Shown piece by piece: positions 8,499 to 17,610 of a stretch of DNA of 64,000 nucleotides. The number at the start of each line of letters is the position of its first letter. The first letter of the stretch is position 1. The stretch comes from Neptunomonas sp. Its GTDB lineage: Bacteria; Pseudomonadota; Gammaproteobacteria; Pseudomonadales; Balneatricaceae. Under the pieces are notes generated by a model. That model saw only the letters and a program-made list of their open reading frames with translations, did no database searches and was not told where the DNA came from. The translations under genes were made by a program, and so were the position numbers. The stretch lies in contig NZ_JADGEV010000016.1 in NCBI RefSeq assembly GCF_016744175.1, positions 1 to 64,000 of the forward strand. The letters are read 5' to 3'.

Positions 8499-9071
8499 AT
8501 GGCAGACAGGCTAACGCGGATCTACACACGTACCGGTGACAAAGGCTTAACAGGACTAGCAGATGGTCGACGTGTTGCTAAAACATCTGAACGTATTGAA
8601 GCACTTGGAGATATTGATGAACTCAACTCCATATTAGGTGTACTTCGTGCAGAGTTGACGACAGAAGATCCGCTGTCACCTGTCTTTTTCCAACTACAAA
8701 ACGACCTTTTCGATTTGGGTGGCGAAATAGCGATGGCCAATCTTGACTACCGAGCGATTTCACCTGAAATGATAACAGAGCTTGAAAGCCACCTTGATAA
8801 CTTGAATGAGCAATTACCGCCACTGACTGAGTTTATATTACCAGGCGGCAGCCGCAGTGCAGCTTACTGCCATCAAGCTAGAAGCATCTGTCGCCGAGCA
8901 GAGCGCCAAATGATTCGTTTATGTAATGCAGAGGAACAGAACTCGATGGGGGCTATCTACTTAAATCGTTTATCTGACCTACTCTTCGTTTGTGCTAGAA
9001 CCTTGGCGTTAAGGGCTGGCGCTGTCGAAGTTTATTGGCAACCGAGAAACAAGTCGAAAGGTTCTCAATAA
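8499..9071 (+). CDS. pduO: Cob(I)alamin adenosyltransferase, PduO type
   Basis: 190 residues. Converts cob(I)alamin and ATP to adenosylcobalamin. The N-terminal RIYTRTGDKGLTGLADG and the middle SRSAAYCHQARSICRRAERQ are the ATP- and cobalamin-binding signatures of the PduO/MMAB fold; NRLSDLLFVCARTLA ends the bundle. A GAGGA ribosome site precedes the ATG. It follows btuB, so imported B12 is probably activated by the next gene product. CobA-type and EutT-type enzymes have different motifs and are ruled out. Confidence 0.94.
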   Translation: MADRLTRIYTRTGDKGLTGLADGRRVAKTSERIEALGDIDELNSILGVLRAELTTEDPLSPVFFQLQNDLFDLGGEIAMANLDYRAISPEMITELESHLDNLNEQLPPLTEFILPGGSRSAAYCHQARSICRRAERQMIRLCNAEEQNSMGAIYLNRLSDLLFVCARTLALRAGAVEVYWQPRNKSKGSQ

Positions 9072-9100
9072 AACACCGCACAAAGCACTACAGCAAGACA

Positions 9101-10615
9101 TCATGATTTATGGGACAGCGCTATTTTGGCTTGAATTACAAACTGGTTAAAACAGGTAAAGTCAGGATCGGCAAGAGGCACGGTCACCCGGTCGGCGTAA
9201 AACAAACCAATAGCCTTCCCACGCACTACAAGGGGTGCAATCACCATTCCGCTCGGGGCTACCTCTTTAAGGAAGGCCTGTGGTAGGCGTTCTTTCCAAC
9301 CCGGCTCGCTCATATCAGATACCAGTAAAGTCATCTCTTTTTTAATGACATGAAAAAACAAGCGCAAATCAGGTTCTTTTCTCTGTGTCGTGAAAAAGTG
9401 TTCTAATGACTCTAGAGAATCACCCTGAGCTATTTTCATACTCAACATCAAAGGCGATTCACGGTACAAACAAAACATGACACGCTCATATGAGGTACAT
9501 GCCTTAATCCCCTCAACAACCAAAGACAAAATATCGTGAGCCGTTCCCTTTTCAGCAGTCAATTCGGCCAAACGGCTTAAAAAATACAGTTGTTTTTCAG
9601 GGCTTTCATCTCTTTTTTTAGGTGTCTTCACTCCACTGTTTTCAGATTGCACCAGTTGTTTTCGGGAATGAAAAAAGTAAGCCGTACGGCGTATACATTC
9701 ATCTAAGCGAGGCTCTCCTGTTTCTTGCATCACGGGTACCAACCCTTGCAAATCAATACCATATTCTTCAACCATATTTGCAGAAAGCTTACAGGCATCT
9801 TCAAAACAACTTTCCACGTCCTGATCCTTTAATGAGAAATTATCTCTCAAGGCTTTACTTAACTGCTCCATACTTTGATCGTGACTCAATTCACCGTATA
9901 TTTTTTCAATCAAGGTGTGACTAAAAGAGACTAACAAGTGTTGTTTATGCACTAAAGGGTCCGACTCATCGGCCGTCATTTCATCCATCGTTTTTACAAC
10001 AGAAGGAGGGAAGCCCCAGCTTTGCGCAAGATCCTGCCCAATATCGCTAAACTGACCGCCCAATGTTGATAACTGAATACTACTCCAAGATTTATTGCCC
10101 TCGGCTCTAATACTACACATCTCCCGATAAACAGCCGGCATCGTACTCGATGTTATGATTTCTCCAAGATTGAACAACAACCCACACAAAAAGGTTTCTT
10201 CTATGTCCCTGATGCCTGCTTTAGCCGCCAACTCACGTGCCATCGATGCATTTAAAAAAGCACGCAGTAACAATTTTTCGATATTTGAATCAGGATATGC
10301 CTCCGTAAAACTCTCAATTAGCTTCAGCGAAATAGATAAGTTTTTAATCCGATTGAAGCCCAGTAAGACAACTGCACGCGATATAACCGTCACATTACCT
10401 AAGCCACGATTAAACTCAGGTGTATTAGCGATGCGAAGTAATTTTGCGGAAAGACTGGCATCTTTCATAATAGCCATCGCCAATACCATTGCATCACCTT
10501 CTGGTGAGCGACTGAGTTCCTGAATACGATTCAGTGTTGCACTGAATACAGGCAAGTCCCCCCCACTACCCAACTGGGTATGGATACTCTTTAGTGTTTC
10601 TTGATATTTAATCAC
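9101..10615 (-). CDS. HDOD domain protein with C-terminal GAF-like domain
   Basis: 504 residues from a GTG start. HDOD domain at about 18-215 (LPVFSATLNRIQELS ... LSAKLLRIANTPEFNRG ... LLFNLGEIITSS); such domains resemble HD hydrolases but lack the catalytic HD pair and serve in signalling. A linker with a charged stretch (TPKKRDESPEKQ) leads to a GAF-like domain at about 340-500 (LAELTAEKGTAHDILSLVVE ... GMVIAPLVVRGKAIGLFYAD). No output domain. It sits between the convergent adenosyltransferase gene and btuF on its own strand; a link to B12 is not shown. Confidence 0.85.
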   Translation of the reverse strand: MIKYQETLKSIHTQLGSGGDLPVFSATLNRIQELSRSPEGDAMVLAMAIMKDASLSAKLLRIANTPEFNRGLGNVTVISRAVVLLGFNRIKNLSISLKLIESFTEAYPDSNIEKLLLRAFLNASMARELAAKAGIRDIEETFLCGLLFNLGEIITSSTMPAVYREMCSIRAEGNKSWSSIQLSTLGGQFSDIGQDLAQSWGFPPSVVKTMDEMTADESDPLVHKQHLLVSFSHTLIEKIYGELSHDQSMEQLSKALRDNFSLKDQDVESCFEDACKLSANMVEEYGIDLQGLVPVMQETGEPRLDECIRRTAYFFHSRKQLVQSENSGVKTPKKRDESPEKQLYFLSRLAELTAEKGTAHDILSLVVEGIKACTSYERVMFCLYRESPLMLSMKIAQGDSLESLEHFFTTQRKEPDLRLFFHVIKKEMTLLVSDMSEPGWKERLPQAFLKEVAPSGMVIAPLVVRGKAIGLFYADRVTVPLADPDFTCFNQFVIQAKIALSHKS

Positions 10616-10688
10616 AATAACCCTACTACAAGTGACGTATTAACAGAGTAGTCAAAAATAGAGGGGAAGGGAAATCCGCACACCAACA

Positions 10689-11582
10689 CTAGCTATTTGA
10701 ACGGGCTCTATCTAACAAGTAACAAACCTGTTGAAGCCCTTCCAGGCTTCTTAGTGTAGGACGATTAACTAGGTCAGCATTGAGTGTATACAGATGCTGT
10801 TTGCTAACAGCAGATATTTCTGGCCATGCCTGCCAGCGTTTTTTCCAGTCGGTGGGCGTCCCCTGCTCGGGTGCTAAAATAACCTCAGGATTGAGTACTA
10901 CAATACTCTCAATGCTGGTCTGAGGAACGACTTCTGCTTGCTCAGAAAAAAGATTGCGGCCTCCGCACATGACTATCATTTCATTAATCATTTGCTGTTT
11001 ATTGGCTGTCATTAGTGGCTCATACCAGAGCTGATAAAAAACTGAGACAGAACCTTTATATCGATAAAGCAAAGCTATTTTATCCATTTCTTCATTGAAC
11101 GCAGTGACTAGCGAAGCAGCAACTTCCGGCCGCTGAGTGAGCACCGCAAGATCTGACAGAGTTTTACTTACACCTCGCAATGACTTGCTAGATGCCCGAT
11201 ACACCATCACACCTAAAGATTCCAACAAAGAAAGCACTTCTGCAGGGCTACCTTCCTCCCACGCCACCACTAAATCCGGCTGTAGCGCTAAAATAACCTC
11301 AGCGCTGATTTCCTCAGCCCCACCAATACGGGGAATGGAAAGCGCTGCCTTAGGGTAATCACTGTACTCCACCGTCGCAATAATGCGCTCACCAACACCT
11401 AGCGAAAACAGTTGTTCTGTTAAATGAGGAGCCAAAGTAACAATCCGCATTGCCGGTTTCTCTAGCGATACTTGCGTCCCTGCATCATCCTTTACAGACA
11501 AGGCTTGCGCCGAAAAAGAAAGGAGTACTAAAAAAAAAGTAATCAACGGGTAAAGCACGACAGACCTACTCCTAGATAACAA
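10689..11582 (-). CDS. btuF: Periplasmic cobalamin-binding protein BtuF
   Basis: About 297 residues. Type III solute-binding protein that hands B12 to an inner-membrane BtuCD transporter. A signal peptide ends near SFSAQA at 28; then RIVTLAPHLTEQLFSLGVGERI and PRIGGAEEISAEVILALQPDLVVAW, typical of BtuF. The frame opens at TTG 11582; a GTG at 11558 with AGGAG 10 bases upstream is an equally good start and still leaves a full signal peptide. No btuC or btuD is in the window, and I see no second cobalamin riboswitch upstream. Confidence 0.9.
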   Translation of the reverse strand: MLSRSRSVVLYPLITFFLVLLSFSAQALSVKDDAGTQVSLEKPAMRIVTLAPHLTEQLFSLGVGERIIATVEYSDYPKAALSIPRIGGAEEISAEVILALQPDLVVAWEEGSPAEVLSLLESLGVMVYRASSKSLRGVSKTLSDLAVLTQRPEVAASLVTAFNEEMDKIALLYRYKGSVSVFYQLWYEPLMTANKQQMINEMIVMCGGRNLFSEQAEVVPQTSIESIVVLNPEVILAPEQGTPTDWKKRWQAWPEISAVSKQHLYTLNADLVNRPTLRSLEGLQQVCYLLDRARSNS

Positions 11583-11888
11583 AAGCCCTAAATTGCCTAC
11601 CCCCAGACTAACGTCCGCAGGTGTTGCTTTAAACTGGATCTATATCATAACGAACCAGTGCTCCGTAACGATATAAAATCAATCAATAAAATAGAAATCT
11701 ATAAAAATAACGAGAAGTAACAAAGTGGATAAGTAACCTATAACTGGCAAAGCCGCTTAACGCTACTATCTATCGATAGTTATCAACAAAGACACCTACC
11801 AACAGCAATAACGCTAAACGGCTTTTTTATAGCGACATATATATCAACCAAACAGGATACTGTTCAGCTGAACAACTTGCTTAAATCA
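11583..11888. other. Gene-free region between btuF and acuI with several palindromes
   Basis: 306 bases with no plausible ORF. It holds a perfect 14-base palindrome TGTTCAGCTGAACA at 11861-11874 just past the acuI stop, a CTATCGATAG palindrome near 11770-11779, and a long-range stem on the minus-strand RNA (AAAGCCGTTTAGCG with CGTTAAGCGGCTTT, two G-U pairs) enclosing about 60 bases around 11753-11828. Confidence 0.5.
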
Positions 11889-12872
11889 CTATTTATTTAG
11901 GTCAACAATTGTTCGGCCTTGAATTTTCCCATTAACAATTTTTTCTGCATATTCAGGCACATCATCTAACCCAATAACCTGGCTAATCTCACCTAATGCG
12001 GTCGCTGGTAAATCTGTTTGCAAACGGTTCCACGCTTGAACTCTACGCTCAACAGGGCACATAACAGAATCCACACCCTGTAAGCGAACATTACGCAGAA
12101 TAAAGGGCATGACCGTTGTAGGCAATTTAAAACCACCCGCTAAGCCACATGCAGCAATCGTGGCATTATAATCAGCCTCCGCCAACACTCTAGCCAGCAT
12201 CGCATCGCCGACAGTATCAATACCACCCGCCCAGCGCTGGCGCTCAAGTGGGCGTGCTTTTTCACTCATCTCTTCACGCGTTAAAATAGTGCTTGCTCCA
12301 AGGCCACGTAGATAACCTTCTGTTTCTGCGCGTCCAGTAATAGCAGCGACTTCATAACCAAGCTTAGCTAAAATAGCCACAGCAACAGACCCCACACCAC
12401 CGGCAGCACCAGATACAACAACCGGACCTTTATCTGGTGTAACACCGCCTTCTTCAAGCGCCATTACACACAACATAGCCGTAAGGCCTGCAGTACCTAT
12501 AGACATAGACACTTCAGGAGCCATACCTGCTGGCAGTGGCACTAACCATTCAGACTTAAGGCGTGCTTTTTGTGACAATCCGCCCCAGAAGCGCTCGCCC
12601 ACGCTCCAACCTGTGAGTACAACTTGGTCGCCAGTTTTATAAGCATCGCTATTACTTTCTGCCACTGTACCAACTAGATCGATACCCGGCACCATCGGGA
12701 ATTTGCTAACAATTTTACCTGTTCCGGTAATCGCCAAGCCATCTTTAAAGTTAATCGACGAGTAACTTACATCTACCAACACATCCTCTTCAGGCAGATC
12801 ACTGACATCCAACGTTTTAATCTGTGCAACCGTCTTACCATCGACTTGGTCCAGAACTAGTGCTTTAAACAT
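11889..12872 (-). CDS. acuI: Acrylyl-CoA reductase, AcuI/YhdH family
   Basis: 327 residues, NADPH-dependent zinc-free medium-chain reductase that turns acryloyl-CoA into propionyl-CoA. N-terminal GroES-like fold (SSINFKDGLAITGTGKI ... PGIDLVGTV) and a Rossmann fold with the AGGVGS motif (VVVSGAAGGVGSVAVAILAK), followed by the family block GGIDTVGDAMLA. The ATG at 12872 lies 6 bases from AGGAG; the GTG one codon earlier is too close. In marine bacteria this enzyme detoxifies acrylate from DMSP breakdown, but no dmd or ddd genes are nearby, so a housekeeping detoxifying role is as likely. Confidence 0.92.
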   Translation of the reverse strand: MFKALVLDQVDGKTVAQIKTLDVSDLPEEDVLVDVSYSSINFKDGLAITGTGKIVSKFPMVPGIDLVGTVAESNSDAYKTGDQVVLTGWSVGERFWGGLSQKARLKSEWLVPLPAGMAPEVSMSIGTAGLTAMLCVMALEEGGVTPDKGPVVVSGAAGGVGSVAVAILAKLGYEVAAITGRAETEGYLRGLGASTILTREEMSEKARPLERQRWAGGIDTVGDAMLARVLAEADYNATIAACGLAGGFKLPTTVMPFILRNVRLQGVDSVMCPVERRVQAWNRLQTDLPATALGEISQVIGLDDVPEYAEKIVNGKIQGRTIVDLNK

Positions 12873-12950
12873 CACAATCTCCTATTTGTCTTACAATTTA
12901 ACAAATAATAGCATCGGTACTTATAAAAATACTACACTGTTGTTTAATTA

Positions 12951-13454
12951 TTAAGCAGAAGACTTTGGCAGCACCCAATTAGGGCGTACAAAATGGCAGG
13001 TGTAACCGCTTGGAAATTGCTCTAGATAATCCTGATGCTCTGGCTCTGCTTCCCAAAAATCACTAGCTGGCTCTAGTTCAGTCACCACCTTGCCCGGCCA
13101 TAAACCTGATGCATTCACATCAGCTATAGTGTCTAAAGCTACCTGTTTCTGATTATCGCTCAGATAATAAATCGCTGAACGATAAGACACTCCCTGATCA
13201 TTTCCTTGTTGATTAAGCGTTGTAGGATCATGAATCTGAAAAAACAGTTCAAGAATACGGCGATAAGAGATGCGAACAGGATCAAATAAAATCTCTATAC
13301 CTTCTGCATGTGTTCCATGATTTCGATACGTAGCATTAGGTACATCACCACCGGTATAACCTACCCGCGTTGCATCAACACCCGGCAACTTGCGAAGTAG
13401 ATCTTGCATACCCCAAAAACAACCACCTGCCAGCACTGCACGTTCTTGTGACAT
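12951..13454 (-). CDS. msrA: Peptide methionine-S-sulfoxide reductase MsrA
   Basis: 167 residues. The catalytic block GGCFWGMQ (Cys12) stands near the N-terminus, with [22 protein letters not shown], the usual MsrA substrate loop, and [15 protein letters not shown] near the end. Repairs the S-epimer of oxidised methionine using thioredoxin. GGAGA precedes the ATG. A second, shorter MsrA is encoded at 53190-53654; this one has the standard GGCFWG motif and is the better canonical enzyme. Confidence 0.95.
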   Translation of the reverse strand: MSQERAVLAGGCFWGMQDLLRKLPGVDATRVGYTGGDVPNATYRNHGTHAEGIEILFDPVRISYRRILELFFQIHDPTTLNQQGNDQGVSYRSAIYYLSDNQKQVALDTIADVNASGLWPGKVVTELEPASDFWEAEPEHQDYLEQFPSGYTCHFVRPNWVLPKSSA

Positions 13455-13657
13455 GTCGGTATCTCCAATAAAGACTCAGATTTAAAGGCTATAAGCCTAA
13501 CAGTATTAGGGTTGGAAGCTAAGGAAGTGTCATTGGTTCCATTTATATTGGAATAAGATAAGCCACTCAATGAAGCGCATGCACATATGTAATGAGATAT
13601 AAACTCTAATGAGAAATTACTAACGAATATCAATACCGGCTACTTTTCGCTGCTCAA

Positions 13658-14230
13658 TTAAATACTGATCACCTCATCATTTATGCTAATAGAATATGAA
13701 AGCGTTGCTCCATAGAAAGCATTTATAATATTCTTGTAATTATTTTTACTTTCAGACCCAATATAAAGAGAACAGGTAAGGTCATTCACTGTGATAACGG
13801 ATAAAATATTTTCACATGGACCTAAATCGAATAAAACTCCAAGAGAATAGTTTCGCTTTTTTAATAATCATTCCAAATGAAGAGGTATCAATGAGTCGTT
13901 TCCTTTGAAACTTTACAAAATCATTAATTAGAGGAATATTGGAAACATATGTAGAGTCAAACAACCTTGGAAGAGAAATACTTTCACCAGCAACAGTCCT
14001 TTGCTCAGTCAGGAAATGATCCTCACTTTCAGAAATAAATGATACTGGCACTCAATTTCCAAGATACTGATATACTTGATTTTTCTCTGTCGAACATCAA
14101 CAGGCTTAAGTATATTTATATCTACGACTGAGTCAGAGCTACTTACTATCTCTTGCTTCTGAAAACAATAATTTAAAGTAAACAGGCACATCATAGCGCT
14201 AGCAGCTATCGTACGTCTCACTAAAATCAT
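13658..14230 (-). pseudogene. Unknown exported protein broken by two frameshifts
   Basis: Three successive reading frames on the minus strand join into one protein of about 190 residues. Frame one (ATG 14230 to about 14053) opens with a signal-peptide-like stretch, MILVRRTIAASAMMCLF, and continues to KIKYISILEI. Frame two (from about 14051) gives VPVSFISESEDHFLTEQ through TSSFGMIIKK. At a run of six A (13857-13862) it shifts to frame three, RNYSLGVLFDLGPCENILS through SISINDEVISI, stop at 13658. Each join is at the edge of an open stretch, so one base is apparently missing near 14051 and one A is extra at 13857-13862. Family not recognised. Either a decayed gene or base-call errors. Confidence 0.6.
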
Positions 14231-14325
14231 ATTTACAGCATCACTATTATAAAATCATGCTCTAGTGTGCTGTATGTATGATGCTCACAATAAAAATCAC
14301 AGTTAAATATACTCTATTAATTTTA

Positions 14326-14742
14326 CTACTGAATTTTTGTATAGTACTCAGTCTTTCCGTCATTATGAGAATGCATTGCTAACATATCATTTTCAACACA
14401 AGCTTTAAAAGAGCCCAGTTGATCAACATCTAAATCAAAACATCCATCAAATCTTGGTGATGACTCATAAGATAAGTCCCCACCCACCTTTCCGAAGTTA
14501 TAGGTGATATGACCGTCATCTTTAATCAGCATACTGATATTTTTAGTAAGTTTTTTAATAATTATTTCTTTAACCCTCTTTTCTTGGCTTGAAGACATGC
14601 CATAAGATTTTGCATTTTTCGTCATATTCAGAAATGATTTTTCATCAGGAACCCATTTCCCCAACAATGGTGAGGATACAACATTATTGTAATACCAGTA
14701 TCCTCCACCAGCTAAAATCATAATTATTAATATATTCTTCAT
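14326..14742 (-). CDS. Small membrane-anchored or exported protein, unknown
   Basis: 138 residues. N-terminal hydrophobic segment (MKNILIIMILAGGGYWYY) acting as signal anchor, then a region with LLGKWVPDEKSF, reminiscent of lipocalin-like small exported proteins that begin with L.GKW. Later segments alternate polar and hydrophobic residues (DDGHITYNFGKVGGDLSYES), suggesting beta strands. Two cysteines (CFDLDVDQLGSFKAC) could form a disulfide. AGGAAG precedes the ATG by 7 bases. The family is not recognised. Confidence 0.7.
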   Translation of the reverse strand: MKNILIIMILAGGGYWYYNNVVSSPLLGKWVPDEKSFLNMTKNAKSYGMSSSQEKRVKEIIIKKLTKNISMLIKDDGHITYNFGKVGGDLSYESSPRFDGCFDLDVDQLGSFKACVENDMLAMHSHNDGKTEYYTKIQ

Positions 14743-14892
14743 TCCATTGCTTCCTGAAATTTATTTTTGCTATGAAGCCTCTCCTCATAGCATTGGTATA
14801 GATGATTTCTCTTAATCATCTGATTGTTGATTCAATTATCGGTCGTTGACCATGTCTAGTAAAATAGAAAGGCAGCACCTCACTCATCGGCG

Positions 14893-15267
14893 CTATAACC
14901 CCGTATCCACATAACGATGATAGATAGCGCACTGCTTTTTGCTTTCTTTCTCAGTTGTGTAGGTTTGTTTTTGTTGATGCATAGCAGTCCAATCCACACA
15001 GGATCGCCACAGAATTTTGGCCTTTTTACTACGTGCTCGTTGTTTTTTCGCTGCATCAGATATTTCTTCCAAGCCAGCCTGCGTCTGTTGTGTCATTTTC
15101 TGACGCTCAAACGCCACAGCATTATCGGCCTGCTGCGCGCCATAGACCACAAACCGTGCTGTAATGTAATTAGATAAGAGGTTACCGCAAGTGACTGCCA
15201 ACGTAATAACAAAGAATAAGACTAAAAAGTGGCGTGTTTTCACTGTGTTGAAATATCCGTATTTCAA
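14893..15267 (-). CDS. Small single-span membrane protein, unknown
   Basis: About 124 residues. One hydrophobic segment (HFLVLFFVITLAVTCGNLL, about 13-31) followed by a charged helical region rich in Gln, Lys and Arg (AFERQKMTQQTQAGLEEI) and a short tail with two Cys. The frame opens at TTG 15267 without a good ribosome site; GTG at 15243 is an alternative that starts right before the membrane segment. No known domain. Confidence 0.55.
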   Translation of the reverse strand: MKYGYFNTVKTRHFLVLFFVITLAVTCGNLLSNYITARFVVYGAQQADNAVAFERQKMTQQTQAGLEEISDAAKKQRARSKKAKILWRSCVDWTAMHQQKQTYTTEKESKKQCAIYHRYVDTGL

Positions 15268-15360
15268 AGCAAGATAGGAAGGCCTGTGGATTACAGGCCT
15301 GATAATCTATAAAGCAAGCGAGTCTATGAAACCAGCTGATTATTGTAAAGAGTATGAGGG

Positions 15361-15666
15361 TTATTTATCGATCATTTTTTCTTGTACGCTGGTGACTTTA
15401 TCTGCCATAGTCTGATTTTTATCTATGCGCGTGCCTAGCTTCATGTGGCTCGTAATACGCACAGCGCCTTCGCTGTGCAGTACTTCATGACAACGCTTTA
15501 CAGCGGCCATCACATCTTCCCATTCACCTTCTACGTTCGTGCCATAGCCATGCATAGTATGCGTTAGGCCTGCGTCTTCAAAGATCTTTTGGCACATCGC
15601 TATGTACGGTGATACTGAAGTACCTACGCCACCCGGTGAAACCATAATATCCATCAATACGTACAT
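15361..15666 (-). CDS. MTH1187-family thiamine-binding protein
   Basis: 101 residues. Starts MYVLMDIMVSPGGVGTSVSP, with GYGTNVEGEWEDVMAAVKRC in the middle, the pattern of the MTH1187/YkoF-like ferredoxin-fold family known to bind thiamine or its pyrimidine precursor. ATG at 15666 has AGGAAGAG upstream; the in-frame TTG at 15681 has nothing. It stands alone between a small membrane-protein gene and the FAD-oxidoreductase gene on the same strand. Confidence 0.85.
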   Translation of the reverse strand: MYVLMDIMVSPGGVGTSVSPYIAMCQKIFEDAGLTHTMHGYGTNVEGEWEDVMAAVKRCHEVLHSEGAVRITSHMKLGTRIDKNQTMADKVTSVQEKMIDK

Positions 15667-15828
15667 TGTGCTCTTCCTCAATTTTGACTGTTATATGGCT
15701 GTATTCCACCGTCCTTGCGGCAATGCATCAAGGGCCAACCAGCTTTTTTAGATTGGCCAGCCCTTTTAATACAAAGTATCAATTGAGTAGATCGCTGTAC
15801 CGGCTAATACTACACCCGATGAATTCTT

Positions 15829-17436
15829 CTATGAATTACTGTTATTAATGCTCAACGCCATTGCTTCCGCTACTTTGATACCATCAATCGCAGCCGACAT
15901 AATACCGCCTGCATAACCCGCTCCTTCGCCTGCGGGAAACAAGCCTTGGGTATTAATGCTCTGAAAGTCTTTACCACGTTTGATACAAATAGGAGCCGAG
16001 GTTCTGGTTTCTACACCCGTTAAAAGCGCATCCTCTAAAGCAAAGCCTTTTATCTTTCTGTTAAAAGCAGGTATTGCTTCTCGAATAGCCTCGATACAAA
16101 AGTCGGGTAGTGCTTTCGAGAGATCTGTTAGTTTAATACCCGGTTTAAATGAGGGCTCTACGCTACCAATCGTTTCAGAGGAGACTCCTTTTAAGAAATC
16201 TCCAACCTTTTGTGCCGGTGCATCGTAATTTTTACCCCCTAGCAGGTAAGCATTGCTTTCGAGCTCTCGCTGAAAATCAATTCCAGCCAAAGGGCCACCG
16301 GGGTAATCTGTCGGATCAATTCCCACTACAATCGCACTATTGGCGTTACGCTCTGCTCGCGAGTACTGGCTCATGCCATTGGTAACCACACAATTCTCTT
16401 CAGACGTTGCCGCCACTACAGTGCCTCCAGGGCACATACAGAAGCTGTAAACTGAACGGCCACCTTTACAGTGATGAACTAGCTTGTAGTCAGCAGCGCC
16501 AAGGATTTCATTACCTGCATTTGCGCCAAAACGTGCCTCATCAATTAAGGATTGCTGGTGCTCGATCCTAAAACCAACAGAAAAGGGCTTCGCTTCGATA
16601 TATACATTTTTGTCGTGAAGCATCTGGAATGTATCACGAGCACTATGACCAATCGCTAAGGCGATATGCTTCGACTTGATGATTTCACCATCGGCCAAAG
16701 CAACACCGGTAATTTGTCCCGCTTCTATTTGTACCTCATCAACGCGCGCGCTAAAGCGAATTTCGCCGCCCAGCTCTATGATTTTTGCACGCATTTTTTC
16801 TACCATCGATACCAAACGAAATGTACCAATATGCGGCTTACTCACAAACATAATTTCATCAGGCGCGCCCGCTGCGACGAACTCAGTAAGTACTTTACGA
16901 CCATAGTGGTGCGGATCTTTCACTTGGCTATACAACTTACCATCTGAGAATGTACCTGCTCCACCTTCGCCAAACTGCACGTTAGACTCGGTGTTTAATA
17001 TTTTCTTACGCCAAAAACCAAAAGTATCTTTAGTACGCTCACGTACTTCTTTACCACGATCAAGAACAATCGGCTTATAGCCCATTTGTGCTAAGACTAG
17101 CCCCGCTAACAAGCCACATGGGCCAAAACCGATAACCACAGGGCGTTCGTGCAAATTAACAGGCGCTTGTGCCACAAACTGATAGCTCATGTCTGGGGTG
17201 GCTTTAACAAGCTGATCATCTGAAAATTTTTCGAGAAGCTCTTCGTTATTCTTCGCCTCAACATCCAATGTATAAATAAGAACAATATTAGCTTTTTTGC
17301 GGGCATCGTATCCGCGTCGATGTACGTGGTAACTAACAAGGTCATCAGCTTTTATGGATAAACGAGCCACAACAGCATTGGCAATAGCCTGATCATCGTG
17401 ATCTAGCGGTAATTGAATATTCGTAAGGCGTATCAT
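15829..17436 (-). CDS. NAD(P)/FAD-dependent oxidoreductase, COG2509 family
   Basis: 535 residues. Dinucleotide-binding motif GFGPCG at 103-108 inside RPVVIGFGPCGLLAGLVLA, preceded by a roughly 95-residue N-terminal domain typical of this family. Other family blocks: NVQFGEGGAGTFSDGKL, FCMCPGGTVVAATSE and a C-terminal FAD-closing FPAGEGAGYAGGIMSAA. The family is widely conserved but its substrate is not established. Transcribed alone; the 174 bases upstream contain a perfect 19-base palindrome. Confidence 0.9.
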   Translation of the reverse strand: MIRLTNIQLPLDHDDQAIANAVVARLSIKADDLVSYHVHRRGYDARKKANIVLIYTLDVEAKNNEELLEKFSDDQLVKATPDMSYQFVAQAPVNLHERPVVIGFGPCGLLAGLVLAQMGYKPIVLDRGKEVRERTKDTFGFWRKKILNTESNVQFGEGGAGTFSDGKLYSQVKDPHHYGRKVLTEFVAAGAPDEIMFVSKPHIGTFRLVSMVEKMRAKIIELGGEIRFSARVDEVQIEAGQITGVALADGEIIKSKHIALAIGHSARDTFQMLHDKNVYIEAKPFSVGFRIEHQQSLIDEARFGANAGNEILGAADYKLVHHCKGGRSVYSFCMCPGGTVVAATSEENCVVTNGMSQYSRAERNANSAIVVGIDPTDYPGGPLAGIDFQRELESNAYLLGGKNYDAPAQKVGDFLKGVSSETIGSVEPSFKPGIKLTDLSKALPDFCIEAIREAIPAFNRKIKGFALEDALLTGVETRTSAPICIKRGKDFQSINTQGLFPAGEGAGYAGGIMSAAIDGIKVAEAMALSINNSNS

Positions 17437-17542
17437 GTGAAAATCCCAAAAAACGAGGGCTCTAATAAAAACGTAAAAAGCCCATCGAAAGTTACTTAGT
17501 TATAGTAAAGCGTGCAGTTTACGCACTTATTTAAGATGTGTC

Positions 17543-17561
17543 GCAGAATTGGCAATTCTGC
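17543..17561. promoter_or_regulatory. Perfect 19-base palindrome between rsuA and the FAD oxidoreductase gene
   Basis: GCAGAATTG-G-CAATTCTGC, nine base pairs with one central base, about 107 bases upstream of the oxidoreductase start. There is no T-run on the minus strand, so an operator for that gene is more likely than a terminator for rsuA. Confidence 0.4.
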
Positions 17562-17610
17562 TCTATAATTTTTATGTTTATGACTACTCAGTTAATTGTT
17601 CAACCAAGTG

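Noticed and set aside
11583-11888. Second cobalamin riboswitch upstream of btuF
   Set aside because: No B12-box sequence such as GCCACTG or GCAACGG is present on the minus strand.
14917-15177. 86-codon plus-strand ORF
   Set aside because: Antisense to the small membrane protein at 14893-15267, without a ribosome site.
15732-15765. Terminator after the FAD oxidoreductase gene
   Set aside because: GGGCCAA and TTGGCC can pair, but the stem is imperfect and lacks a T-run on the minus strand.
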